NCBI GenBank assembly: GCA_949752745.1
Contig: OX457032.1
Location: 12,039,543-12,103,542 of the forward strand
Reading direction: 5' to 3'
Source of the DNA: Protula sp. h YS-2021
Lineage: Eukaryota; Annelida; Polychaeta; Sabellida; Serpulidae
DNA: 64,000 bases
The position numbers and the translations under genes are program-made. Within the stretch, counting starts at the first letter, position 1. Every line of letters starts with the position of its first letter. Positions 37,936 to 50,562 of the stretch are shown piece after piece. Under the pieces are notes generated by a model that searched no databases, was not told the DNA's origin, and saw nothing but the letters and a program-made list of their open reading frames with translations.

Positions 37936-39585
37936 TAATACTTATGCCTCGAGAGCAACGGCCTCATTTGGCGACTGACTGAGATAACATTTCTCTCTGA
38001 AGGGGGAGGAATAATTTAATCACATGACTTTGCACCCTATTTTTGTTCGGGTAATTGCATCAGCAAACAACTGCCGTCAGTATATGTTAGGGTTTACGGT
38101 TCTTGTCCTAGACCACCACCCTCATCTATAACTCTCCTACACGCTTCTTTCACCAGATATCTCTGTAACAGAAGGCAACACCTTCTTCACCAGTTGATCC
38201 TTTTGGCAGTTGACAAAAGCGAGACAACAGGGAGCAGGTGCCATTTGTCGCTCAATCAACCACTGGCCTTTAAGGGGGATGTTGATCAATTTATTCGAAA
38301 TGCACTCCAATGGTAGAGCTGCATCGGGAGAAATCTCAGTTCTTCTGCTTGTAAAAGAAACATGGATCTCAACGAGCATTACATTTATGCCTCGATAGGC
38401 AACAGCAGTGACCATCGATCGTGTTACATCGTGCTGAAGTCGTTCTAATACAGTATTGCATTTCACATTGAGTCCCAGTCCTACTGAGCTCTGCAGCAAG
38501 GGTAAAAGATGTGATGAGTTATCCGATCACTGCAACTTCCTCCGGTGATACCAAAGTATCACGCACACACAAGGACTACTCAACCGACGAATAACTGAGT
38601 GTCATAAAAGATAAATATTTAACACTTGACAAGCCTTTGGCTGGCAAGGGTTATATGAATTTGTGCGAGCAGCCGTTCGACCTTTTTTTTTTTACTTCTT
38701 GACAGTTTTCCGATTTTTTGTGTCTTTTTCTTCTCTGACACTATGGGCTCTAGGAAGATGAAACTTACGACTTATGAAGAGCTTGATCTGAACGTGTGCA
38801 TGTCACTTTTTATTTTCGTCTTCGATTGTTAAAACACCATGTGAAAAGAGTGTAATGCGGAGCATTTAATGCACATCACAGAACACAGTTGCTGAGCTTT
38901 GTGCAAGCTCTCATTGCGTAAATAGATAACACGGAGTATACCTGTTTAGTCAATAAAACCTGAAGTCAACAAAAACCACACACTATTCGGCTTGTAAGAC
39001 GTATTCAAGCTGTCTTGTTTGCAATGTATTATTCAAGAAATAACCCATTGAAGGAAGTAATTTTGTGTTTTAATTTTTGCCAAATGTTTAACATTTCGAT
39101 AGCAAAATGAGGCTCTAGTTATTAGTTGAGAGGGTATTTGCTCCCGCAAGAATTGTTGGAACCTTCCTAGTTAAATTCCTAGTTTTTATTGCTACCTTAG
39201 TCAGCTGTTCAAAGAGATAATATTTAGGAATTATTCGGTGATGCAGTCATACGTAATACTTTTAGCTGATGGGAGTTAAACTTTTTAATTTTATGTCACA
39301 TCATATACCTTATTGTTTGGAGGTTGAACATTTATTATTGTTTCAGTTCCAATATCGAAGATTTGAATGATCGTGGTCTGCGAATTATTGAGTATTTTAG
39401 TCACACTTTGGATGAAAGCTTTTGAAAGTCTTGAACACTTTCTTGCTTTAATTCCAGAGCTTAACTTTTTTCATAACCAAATGTGAATCGACTAACATCC
39501 TAAAATAAAAACAGGAAACTAAAGCTTTATTAAATACTTATTATCTTTTCAATTAAATGGCAATCTTCTGCTTCCCTTGATATAG

Positions 39586-39708
39586 AACACGTACCCCCTG
39601 GTCTTTTAATTTTGCCAGAAGTGACCAAAAATATCAGGATTAAGGTAGAAGAAAACGTGACAACTGAAAATTACGCTTTGTTGTCTTACAAATACAACAA
39701 CTTTTTGG
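39586..39708 (+). CDS. Possible orphan coding exon (phase 1-1)
   Basis: A 123-bp stop-free stretch lies between a good acceptor (TGCTTCCCTTGATATAG) and the donor TTGG|GTAAGC. It encodes 40 complete codons, beginning HVPPGLLILPEVTKNIRIKV, in an otherwise AT-rich, stop-rich region. The symmetric 1-1 phase is typical of extracellular-domain exons. I do not recognise the family, and no partner exon is identified, so it may be chance or a relic. Confidence 0.25.
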
Positions 39709-42357
39709 GTAAGCGTAAGCGTTTAGTCACGTACTGATGGATATATATGCATAATCTTAACAACAGAAGAGGAACAAGTGGGAACAAATAGGAATGTTGC
39801 TTGGAAATATAAATTGAACAAAGATTTTAGAATTAAGCAAATTGTATATACTTATTGAAGTACGCTACAGTTTGACAATGCAATTTTCATGCATATTTCA
39901 CAATAAACCGGAAAAGAGTTTGTTCATAAAGCCCTTTAAATATGACAGAATACGCAAGTCATCGCATGTCAGTAAAACGATTGTAACTGTTATATCTGAG
40001 CTAGAAAATGGGCACGCCTGCATTTTTGTGACACTTCAAGTCAATCGGCAGTTATAGCAACAATACAAAACCAAATACCCATGACCCAATGGAGATAGGC
40101 TTGTATTTCAAAGAAGAAAGTATAAGTCTTTGTCACTGCCAGAATTTGGTAAGAAATGTCTGTTGTTTCTCCTTGGATACCATATGTAGATGGAAGTTGT
40201 ATTAAAAATACTGCACTTCGTTCTTTTTCCATTATACTTAAAAAATTAGCACACTTGATTGTTATGTACATCTACAAGTTTCACTTATGAATTAAATATT
40301 AAATTTCCAAGATACACCACAGAACAGTCCTTGTAAGATTGCCTTAGTGTGAACCATGGACACTTTGTACCACGTTCGCTTTTATAAGAAAATATTCAAA
40401 TCAAAGAATATAGCACGTTGAATATAAGTTTTTAATTACACACTTAAATACAAAGACTCACAATATTATAATACATGTGGGCGCTAAGCTAAGTGCGGTT
40501 ATATGCTTTTAGTTATAGCGTAAAATAATGTCAAGTGTAATTTAGGCTCCTTAAATCCGTGTCGACTTGACTACAAAGCAAATACTATCAAAACATTGTA
40601 AAGTAGGATATTTGGTTTGAAAACGTTTCTGTAAGGCCAGCAGTCTGTCTGGACTTTTTCGTTTTCTTGGTTTTTATGTTCTCTCTAAACAGTATGCAGT
40701 TAAATAGAACTACCAACACTCAGAACAACTGTGTAAAGTTAAAAATAAAGAAAAGAGCTTAATATCTCATATAATTATTTGCCCTTCACAACAAAAATAA
40801 CTAATCCATGTTTCCAGTATGGTCTTGGCAGGAAGTCTTTTTCATTTTTCACTGTATCAAAGTCAAGAAAAACAAAGTCCATATTTTTGTGAAAGTTTAA
40901 TTGACAACCAAGCTATGTCCTTTCCTCTGATGCGATTTACGTAACAGGCTGCAGGTTTCAAACATATAGCGTGTACTAACAGCAATAATAATAAACCATA
41001 AAAATGCAGTGAAACAAATAACAGATTCAACAGCGCCTTATAGCTGCTTGTTTCATAATCTGTTTTACAAACTAAAATTTTAGCTCCTCCATGTTGATTA
41101 TTATTATTTGTTATTATTAAATTCAAAAATTAAATTTTGTTGGGATCATTATGTACCAGGAGTGTTTTTGCACTGGTTCTCCTATTGATCGAACCCTTCT
41201 GAAAAAGCACATCTAAACCTATCATCGTTGAGGTTGGAGTATGCAATATAACTGATTGCTTATTTAAACACTTAATTGCTTATTTAAACACTTCCGAAAT
41301 GTTGTCACAGTAAGAATAACATAGAAATCAATTTATTGTATGTGCAATGTGCAAAAGCACTTCTAGAACTGGTTAAATTTTAAAAAAGAAGGTTTAGAAA
41401 TAATCACAACTTTTTAAATACTGTGTATAGTTGGCATATTAGTGTAACAATCACGTTTACCTTGTTTACAAGTTATAAATAGTTTTTCATGTTGCATCTA
41501 GAAAATTTAAGCGTGAAACATACAAAATATCTCCTGAACTTGGATTTCTTTTCGATTGAGCACAACATAAGCCAGATTCATATTCTACTTAGAGAAAATA
41601 GATTCGGATTATTGCGTAACTCAAGTGTACAAAGCTTCTTTTCAAAGCGAGGGTTTTTTTTACCAGACTTTTAATTCCTGCATTCTACATCCTATGAAGC
41701 ACTGTTTCACCGTAAGATTTTGATTAACATCTCAGAACTCTTCTCGGACTAAAATGTTAAAAATGATCATCCTTCAGAAAATTCTGTTTCTTTGTTGTAG
41801 ACATGGCGTACAGATTGTACATTGATTTTTGAAATAATATTTCATATTGCCAACAATATCTTGACAGATATTCACGAATTAGTTTATAATACGAATAATA
41901 CGAATACGAATTTCGTCAATCAGGCATGAATTCTTAACACAAGAAAATTTTCCTTAAAGTAGGAAGTAAAGGTAAAAATAGCTCAACTGGCTTGCTCGAG
42001 ATTTTTTAAGTTTAGAAAGAGGTCACTGGCTACGGCCATTATAGTGGCACACAAAGATACTCGGATCCGGTGAAAAAATTGGATTGGATCCCTAGAAAAG
42101 GATATTTTGCCAATGAATGCATTACATTTGCAATTCATTTCTCATCAAACTTGTTAAATTAAATATTTCACCAGCGCTTGGAGATGCTCTTAAAAGGACA
42201 AAATTATGCATGGAGAGACGCAAAGTGAAATAATGCGAAATATTCATAAAAGAAAATAATAATATTAAAACATTAATACCAAGACGAAAATATTTCTTTG
42301 TCAGTCAGCACAATCTTTGAAAATAAAAATACGTGCGACGTAGCAAATAATCACGTC
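39709..42357. other. AT-rich spacer
   Basis: No supported gene, RNA or element ends. Short ORFs here have AT-driven composition. Confidence 0.4.
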
Positions 42358-43461
42358 CTAATGAATATACTGGTGTAGCATACGAGCTATCACTATGGAG
42401 ATTGTGATGATGACGTAATTATGTGCCAAACTATCCACACCGGAATCTGTCGTTGTCTCCATGTCACCAAGAGAGATCTCCTCACCTCCATCGTCTGTAG
42501 TAGCAGCTGGTAGCAACAAAGTACATATAGCTGCATTTTAACTTTGTTGTTTGCTAAGGACGTGTTATTGTTGTTTCTAGCATGAGACAAAATTCAATAT
42601 TTTCAAAATATTCAAGAATGTTACAAAATTTAATGCCGTATTTCAAGTATCTTGAGTATGGTTTTGCCGGATTTGTTTTCGCTCAAACAATTTTAGTTAA
42701 TCCTTAAATTAATCAGCGATTTTCGCACTTTCACAATACAAGTAGACTTTTACTAAAACATTGCCACAAGTAAAATACCAAAATGTGAAAATAGCTTTTT
42801 GTTATTTACTTTTCTTTTCCAAGTGCTATTTGTTAGCTTAAAAAACAAAACAACTGATTATCTCAACAAAAATCGATTTGAATACGGTGTATATCTTAAT
42901 CATTTTTTAGATTTCTTTTCCCACTGCATAAATCTTTCGTCAAAAAATAATATGTGACAATTTTAGTTTTGCCGACCAGTTTCCTAAAATTACATAAGGT
43001 CTTATCTGCTCAGTGTTTGTGTAAGAGATTATGGATGAGGAGTATTGCATTGCTGTATCTGTCTAAGCCATTCATTACGCATTATTTGAAAACATCGCAT
43101 TATTTAAAAAACCATTTTACGTTTGTTAAGCGTTTATAATGTCCAGTAAAAAATTTCCGCATAGAACAAATTGTTCGTATTAGTTTGAGAATTGCTTTAC
43201 TTTCAAGTGAATATTTTATCTTCTTAGCTTTATTTATTTTATCTTCTCTTAATTTTTTTATTGAATTTAATTGTCCATCCGAGAACACTGCATTTGAAGC
43301 ATTAAATAATTTAATCATTGCTTCGAACGGTAACTGATTATTTTATTTTACCCTCTTACCCGTTCAACCATAGGTAGAGCCCATTTGATATAAACAGGAG
43401 AAAACTTACAAAACGCAAGAGCGACGCAGAAACAGAATACTAGAGCCACCGGCAGTCTCAT
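42358..43461 (-). CDS. Candidate two-exon gene for a 66-residue GPI-like surface peptide
   Basis: Exon 1 (43461-43410, minus) encodes MRLPVALVFCFCVALAF, a textbook signal peptide, and ends at a consensus donor T|GTAAGT in phase 1. Exon 2 (42506-42358) starts after TTTGTTGCTACCAG in the matching phase and runs to a TAG. The joined peptide is a signal sequence with a plausible ALAFSA cleavage site, then an acidic, Thr-rich segment (TTDDGGEEISLGDMETTTDS). It ends in a hydrophobic tail, NYVIITISIVIARMLHQYIH, like a GPI-attachment signal or short membrane anchor. The intron is 903 bp. The layout recalls minimal GPI peptides such as CD52 in design, not in sequence. No homologue is known to me, and extra exons in the intron cannot be excluded. 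Confidence 0.4.
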
Positions 43462-44699
43462 AATTGCTGTTGGATGGTGAACTTAAATAGTAGAACCTGT
43501 TTCCTGATGTAGCTATCTAGAAAATTCAAGATACAGGAATTATTGTGCCGTGTGTATGATGCTGGGTTTTCGACAAATCCAGAAAAGCTTCGCCTTTTTA
43601 TCCAACACAAATAGTTATTTATTAGGTTTGAACAAGGATGTTCAGACTTTCTTTATTCATTGTGTTCAGTACTGAGAATTGCGTTTATTTCTAACTATAG
43701 TTTTACTTGATATTTCAGCACTTGCAAATTCCAGTTGAAATAAATTTTATCATAAGCAACGCTTTATAAATAATTTTTCGAACTTAAATTAACTGTAAAA
43801 ACTCCTTATAATTTTAACTAATGTTAATGGAAATTACACTTTAAATGAATTATGAAAATTAATTACCTTGCACTTTGCAAGAATTGTCAGTGTCCAAGAT
43901 TCTCTGTTTGGTAAACTTCAAACTTTAACAGCAATATCGTCTGGTTGAACTTTCATCTGCATACATACTGATATGGATTAAACACTTGACAGGTCTTTCC
44001 TCTTATCGGGAAACACCCAACGTACTTATATATTTTCAAAATTGCAGTTGTGCTATTGTGCTATCAGATGTTTCATATGTCTGAGAAATTCATTCGGTTT
44101 CTAACGACTTCATGTAATGAGTAGTTTTTTTAAAATATTTTGAACACTTTTAAGGATAGTTTGGAATTAAAGTTAGGCAAAGCTGTTACAGTACGGTGAC
44201 ATTCTACATAGGTTGTTTTGTCAATATTGAAAATATGACAGAGGCTGCTGATGGAAAAGTGAATGAATAATATTATTTTCACCACAAGGAAAAGTTAGAA
44301 TTTTACACTGTTATCTGGCTCAGGTAAATGCTGTAATCTTATTCGCATATTCCCAAGTAAATAATTTTCCAAGGTTGACAGGAACCCAAAAGCCAATAGA
44401 TACAATAGATACAATAACACATAACACAAATTAAGTCATGTAGACATTACGGACCCACCAAAAAATGTTGACCGAGATAAACATTTTCTTACTTGTCAAT
44501 AATACTTCATGTTGATTTGAAGTAGGTCAATATCTGCTAATTGTTACTTAACCAGCAATGTCATTACTAGAAAAATATCGATTTTGTATTTATAATGCTA
44601 AAATTTCATTTATGTCTCTTAAAAATTCAAATAACTAATTCAATAAATGATGTGTATTTCCTTACAGGAATTTCCCAGGAAAATAATGAAATGTTTGAT
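43462..44699. other. AT-rich spacer
   Basis: Upstream of the candidate surface-peptide gene. No further feature recognised. Confidence 0.4.
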
Positions 44700-45005
44700 T
44701 ACACCCCGGGGCCACTCATAAACCAATTAGTAATCATACATGCCCATGACTTTTTAAAGCAACCGATAAACACGGAGTGCTAAACTTAAAAAAAACATTT
44801 AAAGAACGGAGTGCACTTTTGACAGAACTAACCCTTCTATGGGAAACACGAAGTACAAAATGAAATTTACCCATAATATTTAACGACATTGGCACTCTGC
44901 GCGGGCTGCGTCCGGCCTCAAAATTACCTTCCTTTCTCGCGTTTTTATTTTATACACGCATGGTAACACATATGATACCTAGTGTCCCTCCCCGAGTATT
45001 ACACA
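44700..45005 (+). repeat. Dispersed 'CTCCGCG' repeat family, copy 2
   Basis: Contains CATGCCCATGACTTTT, AACGGAGTGCAC, GGCACTCTGCGCGGGC, GCGTCCGGCCTCAAAATTACC and CATGGTAACACATATGATACC in the same order as the other copies. Confidence 0.7.
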
Positions 45006-46087
45006 TATTTCGCCTTGCATATATACCTTGTACTTGTTACAAGGTTTACCAGTTAAAAATAGGTTTTACTAGCATTCTATAGCTACTATAGCAAAGATGG
45101 CTAACTTTAAAAACAAATATGCCTAGATTCAGAGATTAAACATTGAATACATCCCAAAAGTAATTACGTCAGTTATACACCTATATTATGGCGGGAAATC
45201 AACACTTTAAGCACAAAAAGAGTTAGCAAGCCACTCAAATTGCGTTTGAGAGTGGCGCTTCGATGAATACAACTTCCACATACTTTCTGGAGACTCTCTG
45301 TACAAATTTGTCTGTGAAACTTTGAAAGTGAAACTGAACTTAGCTTCGCCTGATATAAATTCAAAGCGTTATATCTTGATTTGGGACAGAACTGGGGTAG
45401 GGGCGGGTGAGGTCTGATATTCTGCATCTTGCCTTGATTGGCAATTTGATTACACAACAACCTGACCCGTGCTACAGCCTCGACGATGGCTGCGTTTGCA
45501 TCCCATTTACTGTGGGTGCAATGACCCATCATTGTGTCTTGAGAGTCGCGGTTGTGGGTGTCACACTGGCTTGCACATGGCTAACCAAAGAAATTCATCC
45601 CAATGCCCTATGACGTCACTAAACTTATTTTCAATTCACTATGCCGGTACACCGGCTTAGCACATTTAACTACTGACATGATGAGTCGCTAGCGTCCTAT
45701 GTTTTCTCTCCTATAGACACCCCATTTCAGTCACTGAACACTGAGGTCTGAGGCCATTCATTGCTGATCCTTTGGCGTTGCCTCTGATCCGAGTCCTGCA
45801 ACAAGGATTAGACATTGGCATTCGTGTTTTTAATATCAGCATTTCTACACGACTGATCAGGTAGCAATGAATAGTAATTGGCAAAAATTAGTGACAGAAT
45901 CTCTGATGAAGTCCTGGAAAAATTTAACGAAGCTATTGGGCATCTGCCAGCTCCACTCTTTCGGGATCTGGTCCATTGTGGACCCTGTGGCTGCTTTAAC
46001 TATATCTAGTTATATGAAGCATGGAGGAGATTAGCAGCATTTCCTACTGTAGCTCCCTGGTCGCCTTTGTTACCTTCTTGTTCTTGC
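45006..46087. other. Spacer, possibly decayed element sequence
   Basis: Moderate GC with some open frames (minus, 45173-45532), without recognisable motifs. It may belong to the recombinase element that follows. Confidence 0.3.
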
Positions 46088-46612
46088 TCAATGTGACAAT
46101 AGATACAGAAAGTTCTCGGTGATTTCTCTGTCACTTACCTGTGACTTACTCAGTGCTTTGATGGATATTTCGGAGAATGAGCCTTTACTGTGTGCTATGA
46201 CATGCGTCTTTCCCAGAAAAGCTGCCCTTGGCTTCAAAATAACACGGCCGTGTGCCTCCTCAAACAAGTAGTTTACGTTCAAAGCGTGAATCTCACTCCT
46301 CTTTCCCGTCGCTAAAGCATTGTCTGTGCATTGGAATACATCGCCATGGCAATAATCTAAGACAACCCTCAAATCTCACTGAACTTCATGCGTTCCCAAT
46401 GGGAATTTCCGAATTTTGAAATTTCGTATCAGGTTAGTAAGGCACTCATGACCTGGACCGTATCCCGACACGTTGCGCAGGGTCGCCCCAACGGCGTTTA
46501 GCCCTAAATGGTGCGAACAACTACTTTGTGTACCTCGTATAAATATATAAGAAAGTCTGCTACTGGCGTCGTCATGGCCGCTATTGGATCGAATTGTTTG
46601 AGGAGACACCAC
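46088..46612 (-). pseudogene. Tyrosine-recombinase fragment (DIRS/Ngaro-like)
   Basis: Minus-strand remnant in two frames. Upstream (46612-46376) reads LTNLIRNFKIRKFPLG. Downstream (46372-46088) reads VVLDYCHGDVFQ, ALATGKRSEIHAL, then VILKPRAAFLGKTHV and FSEISIKAL. 'GKRRSEIHAL' followed by 'LxPxxAFLxKT' is the catalytic-arginine region of DIRS/Ngaro-like tyrosine recombinases, and here one residue of the usual RR pair is missing. A stop and a frameshift separate the halves, so it is inactive. GC-rich flanks to about 48000 may be further remains of the element. Confidence 0.6.
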
Positions 46613-48580
46613 CTTTCAAACACTTTCCATGGAGAGTCATGCATCGTCTTGGTAGACCGCCCGTGGATATTTTTCATCCCATTGCAGAGGCAAAATATGG
46701 AAGTCTAGGATCTCCGATTATCCATGGTTGTGATTCCAGTGCATCTGATACAGTCTCCGCCTTTAATTTAATCCGTGTTGCCCATCAACCGTTTGGTTAG
46801 TTGTGGGTACCACGTCGCCGTTTGGTTGTCACGGCCACCAGCACCATGCAAAACTTCGGCTCCCTAAGCATTCTTTCCACAAAACTATCTAAAATCACCA
46901 TTTGTAAGAACGCGTGCAGCATCTCCAGGGCCTATTGGCGGGTGATCGCATCGTTTCCTGTAGTCTCCGGATTCGGATATGACGATAAGACTTTTTCGTC
47001 CGTAAATTTAGCCGTGCCGCAAACAGACCTACGCTTGCCCACACACAAATCTACAGGTGCCCACGCTTTACGGCGTTTGGAGCCAAGGAAAGATCTTGTG
47101 TGATAATGCCCACTCTCCTGGTAGCACCTGTCTTTGTCTTGATGACATATCCGCAAGCACGTTGAGCTGCCAAGCGATGTGGTATGGTAGTAGCGTTATG
47201 CTACTCGACTCGCATTTCCACAGCCACATTTACCTCGTCATCTTCAGTGCTTGAGAGTGTTACTTCTGTACATAGATGACTGATTTTTAACACAGTGATG
47301 TCCTTCCCTTGCAATTCTGCTAGTCATTGGTCTTGACACAACTGCCCTTCAATGTAGACTCTCCCACCCTGCATGTAAAACTGTGGCGTCCCTACCACTT
47401 ACGCTGCTTCCTTGAGCGTGTTCTGCCTGTTGTCCCACCACTCGAGTTCTTCTCTGGCCTCTGGAGTCAGTGTGGTTTGTAGAGTGGAGCGGCAAAGACT
47501 TAACTGTACTGCTTGTGTTGCTAATCTCTGGTAGTGGCGTAAGAACGACCTGCCAAGTTGTACTGTTTTCTATTAGGACTCCAGCCAGCTTTTCTGCTAC
47601 CGGAAAGACAAGCAGCCACCCTGAAGCTCTGCTGCTATCAGCCTTTCTATCTTCTCCAGACCGATCTGTTGTCGAGTCAATCATGTCTTTAGTGAAATTA
47701 AAGTGATCTCCAAGAAATGCGATTACTTGCTTCGCCCACAGCACAGCTGTATCGCCCACAGCTGTGCTGTGGGCGATACAGCACCGTTCTTCACAGCCTG
47801 TGGTACCACAGAGTGATGATGTGGGCCCGTCAACCCTGTGTAAGGCTCCACAACCTATTTCCTACTCGTACAAAAGCGCAGAAATGCGACCACAACTCAG
47901 TGACGTTTCTTGTGTGCTCTACCTTCTATTCTTACAGAAGCGAGGAAAAGCACTCGCAGCGCAATGAGTACAGAGTCTTCTGCTTGTGCTGAAAGCTTTG
48001 TCAATGTTGCAGAAGTTGCGGAAAAGCTGAAATTCGAATTCTGCTGTGGACGTTCTCCCGCACAAATTTATTTATAGCTCTAATTCCTGAACCCTTCGTG
48101 CGTTCTACGATTTGTTAGGCTCAACACAAAATGATGGGAAAGGCCTATCGATGAGTCTTCCCTTCAGAGATCTGTGCTGCTGTTTCAATATTTTAAACCA
48201 TGACCATATAATAACTTGTACAACTTTTCGCTCTAACAGGAACAAGCAGTGGAAAATTATTTCGACACCACATGACAAAACAAACACTGTCCTGTGCAAA
48301 TAAATTATGCCTTTCGGTTCAAGTCGAGTTCCTAGGATGCGCATACACCACTGCAAAAACAACGAGGCTGCTGATCACAGGCTGCGCATCGGTTTTACCC
48401 TTCGACTGCAGTGTAAATCACTAAAGCTACATAACCCTTGACTAATTGTTCTCCTTTTCCTCTGATTAGTTTTTTTATTATAACTGGATCGCATCAGTCA
48501 CGGTTAATTTTTTTACAACAAGATTGTCCATGGAAAACCATGCCAGCTCACAAATGCTGATGTCAGGATCTATGACACAG
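46613..48580. other. Probable decayed element sequence, unassigned
   Basis: Relatively GC-rich, with overlapping open stretches on both strands (for example 47759-47349 minus; 46801-47103 plus) but no recognised domain. It probably includes the upstream part of the recombinase element. Confidence 0.3.
47733..47775. repeat. Perfect 18-bp-stem palindrome
   Basis: CGCCCACAGCACAGCTGT (47733-47750) and its exact reverse complement (47758-47775) are separated by a 7-bp loop, ATCGCCC. The stem halves also overlap direct repeats of ATCGCCCACAGC. This is consistent with a foldback or a template-switch event. Confidence 0.9.
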
Positions 48581-49400
48581 AAGTTAACCTTAAACCAAAT
48601 TTCAGAACAGTAAAGCTGTGTACCTGGCGTCATTTAAGTTTTAGCACAAAACTGGTTTATCGTAAATTTGTCTGTGAATTTTTGGCATATTGCCATAAAA
48701 GTAATGGCCACAATGTAACGGTACAATTTCCGGCTTGCTTTAATCAAAATGTCAATAACACCATATTAATATCTTTGCGTCCATTAGGATCTTGTGGTTT
48801 TCGCAACAATTTCCATTATTTTTGTTAACTGTCAAACAATAACAAAAATAATTGTTCCCTTACATTCAATCAGGAGGAAGAGATATGCAGTTTGGTTTGG
48901 ACCAATAGTTCTCTTAATTTTGATAGGTCGCCAAACACTAGAAAAGCCCAGGAGGTAACAAAGTCTGCTACTTTTAACCAACATTTCAAGACAGTAAGAG
49001 CATTTTCCTGGCGTCAGTTAAGATTGTACTACATCTATTCGGCAAGTTTAAGCCAATCAAAAAAGTAATAGCCATGTACCTGCTACCTTTGCTTAAAATT
49101 GTAAGGAGTAAGGTTATTTTCCTTAAGTCATTTGAGATTCTACAAAAAGAATTTGGGCTTTTAAATTTATATTTCCACAATTATTTTCCAAATCACCAAA
49201 ACAATAACAACCAGGTAAATCCCAATGATCGCTATCTTTATCTAAAATTTCAAGACATGAAGACTATTTCTCTGGTGTCATTTGGGATCTTACTGAAAAA
49301 AATTCTTTGCCAATATTTTTGCCCATTTTTTCGCATCACCAGCAAAAGTAATAGCCAGATGGACATATACATCACGGTATCCCGACAATTCATCTAGCGA
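48580..49400. repeat. Degenerate approx. 100-150-bp tandem/dispersed repeat
   Basis: Recurring blocks 'ATTTCAAGACAGTAAGAGC...TTTTCCTGGCGTCA' and 'AAAAGTAATAGCCA' appear three to four times and again at about 51290-51620. Copies are well diverged. The 'AATAGCC(A/T)GGTG' block also occurs in the 21426/60141 family, which suggests common ancestry. Confidence 0.5.
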
Positions 49401-49689
49401 CAATTGATCTAGCGACAATTTGTGTAAATGAGATGGGTACGATAATTCATCTAAAATTTTGTTCAACACTGGATTTTTTCTAATTTCGCAAAATTTTATT
49501 TCATAACTCATCTACAGTTTTATGTCATGCATTAAATGTAACTGAATGAATTCGAGGGCGGGCACGGGAAGGGGTCCAGATGGACGTGGCTGCAATCACA
49601 CATTACAGTTCTTGAGCTCAACTCATCTCAAGTTCGATAAATTATCTACAATTTTGTGACAATCACACATTACAGTTCTTGATTTTCCC

Positions 49690-50562
49690 TGTTGATTGTC
49701 TTCTACCGGATGTTGTGGCCGATCCCGCGAAGATAGTCTTCAGTGGACTTTTCGCCATCGGCGCGCTGGCGACACAGGGTGCGTAGACGTGCTTGTAGCT
49801 CTTGGTATTCCCTGCGAACACGCTTTGCTGGTGGAATTCCAATGGCATCCTGCGCAACCACGGTTCCGACTGCACAATCGTCTTTCAGGGCTGTAATTAG
49901 CGTCCAGACTGACAGGAGGGTAAATCCTACCAAGTGCGTGAACCCGTCGTTCCAATCCTCCAGCTGATTGTTTGTCCGCGCTTCGTTGTTCAATGTTGTT
50001 TGGTACACGTTCCACAGCCGCGGTGGAAATCGCGGAGGGATGCGGCGGACGCTGGTTTTGACCGCCGGGACGTTGACCATTCGCGCGGCGAAAAGTGCCT
50101 TCCACGTAAGTTTCTGGAAAACATTGCAGCAGGTTCTCTGCGCCATCGGGTGCATTTGCGCGCAAAAAGTTCAGACCAACTTGAGCGTCGTCCTCTGGAA
50201 GAAACGCGAGTTCCTCTAGCATACCACAAAATAACTTGAAGTCTTCGCTTGCTCTGTACGTCGCCACGAGACCGAGTTCTTGAATTTTTCGCCATGGTAG
50301 AAACATCCCCTCACGGAAACTTCTGGCCTGAACACGTCCTCGATTGTTCGGATCACTGCTTGCTCAAAGTAACAATGGATGGCCCTTGGGTCTGGAAAAA
50401 GGTCCATACTCTCGCGCTTATCCAAAATGGCCCAGAACAACGCACAATAGGCTTGCTCTCCATCAAGACATACACTGTAGCGATTGTAGAATTTCCCAAA
50501 GGTACCTTGATAACATAGAGCTGCAGGAAGCCACGGCTCGCTATTGCTAAATTACCGTCCAT
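49690..50562 (-). pseudogene. MULE-type (FLYWCH-associated) transposase pseudogene
   Basis: Minus-strand coding remnant spread over shifted frames. In order: WFMDGNLAIASRGFLQLYVI (first catalytic Asp of the DDE set, near 50560-50505), then AYCALFWAILDKRES and AIHCYFEQAVIRTIEDVF (50460-50340), then LGLVATYRASEDFKLFCGML (50280-50220), and finally PPRLWNVYQTTLNNEARTNN plus LEDWNDGFTHLVGF (50020-49900). The last block matches the conserved 'R(T)NNxxEGWHxxF' C-terminal motif of MULE transposases. At least two frameshifts break it. GC is much higher than its neighbours, as expected for an inserted element. Termini were not found. Confidence 0.75.

Larger units (their letters stand above)
36640..38640. 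other. Spacer with one dispersed repeat copy
   Basis: Apart from the microsatellite at 37340 and the repeat copy at 37600-37935 I see nothing firm. A 120-codon minus-strand frame at 38137-38499 is open but unrecognised. Confidence 0.3.

Noticed and set aside
38137..38499. 120-codon minus-strand ORF
   Set aside because: Open and of mixed composition, but I find no domain, partner exon or splice context. It may be a decayed retroelement RNase H region, too weak to call.
43100..43318. 72-codon Lys/Ile/Asn-rich minus-strand ORF between the two micro-gene exons
   Set aside because: Composition is what AT-rich DNA gives by chance, and the possible acceptor TAATCAG is weak.
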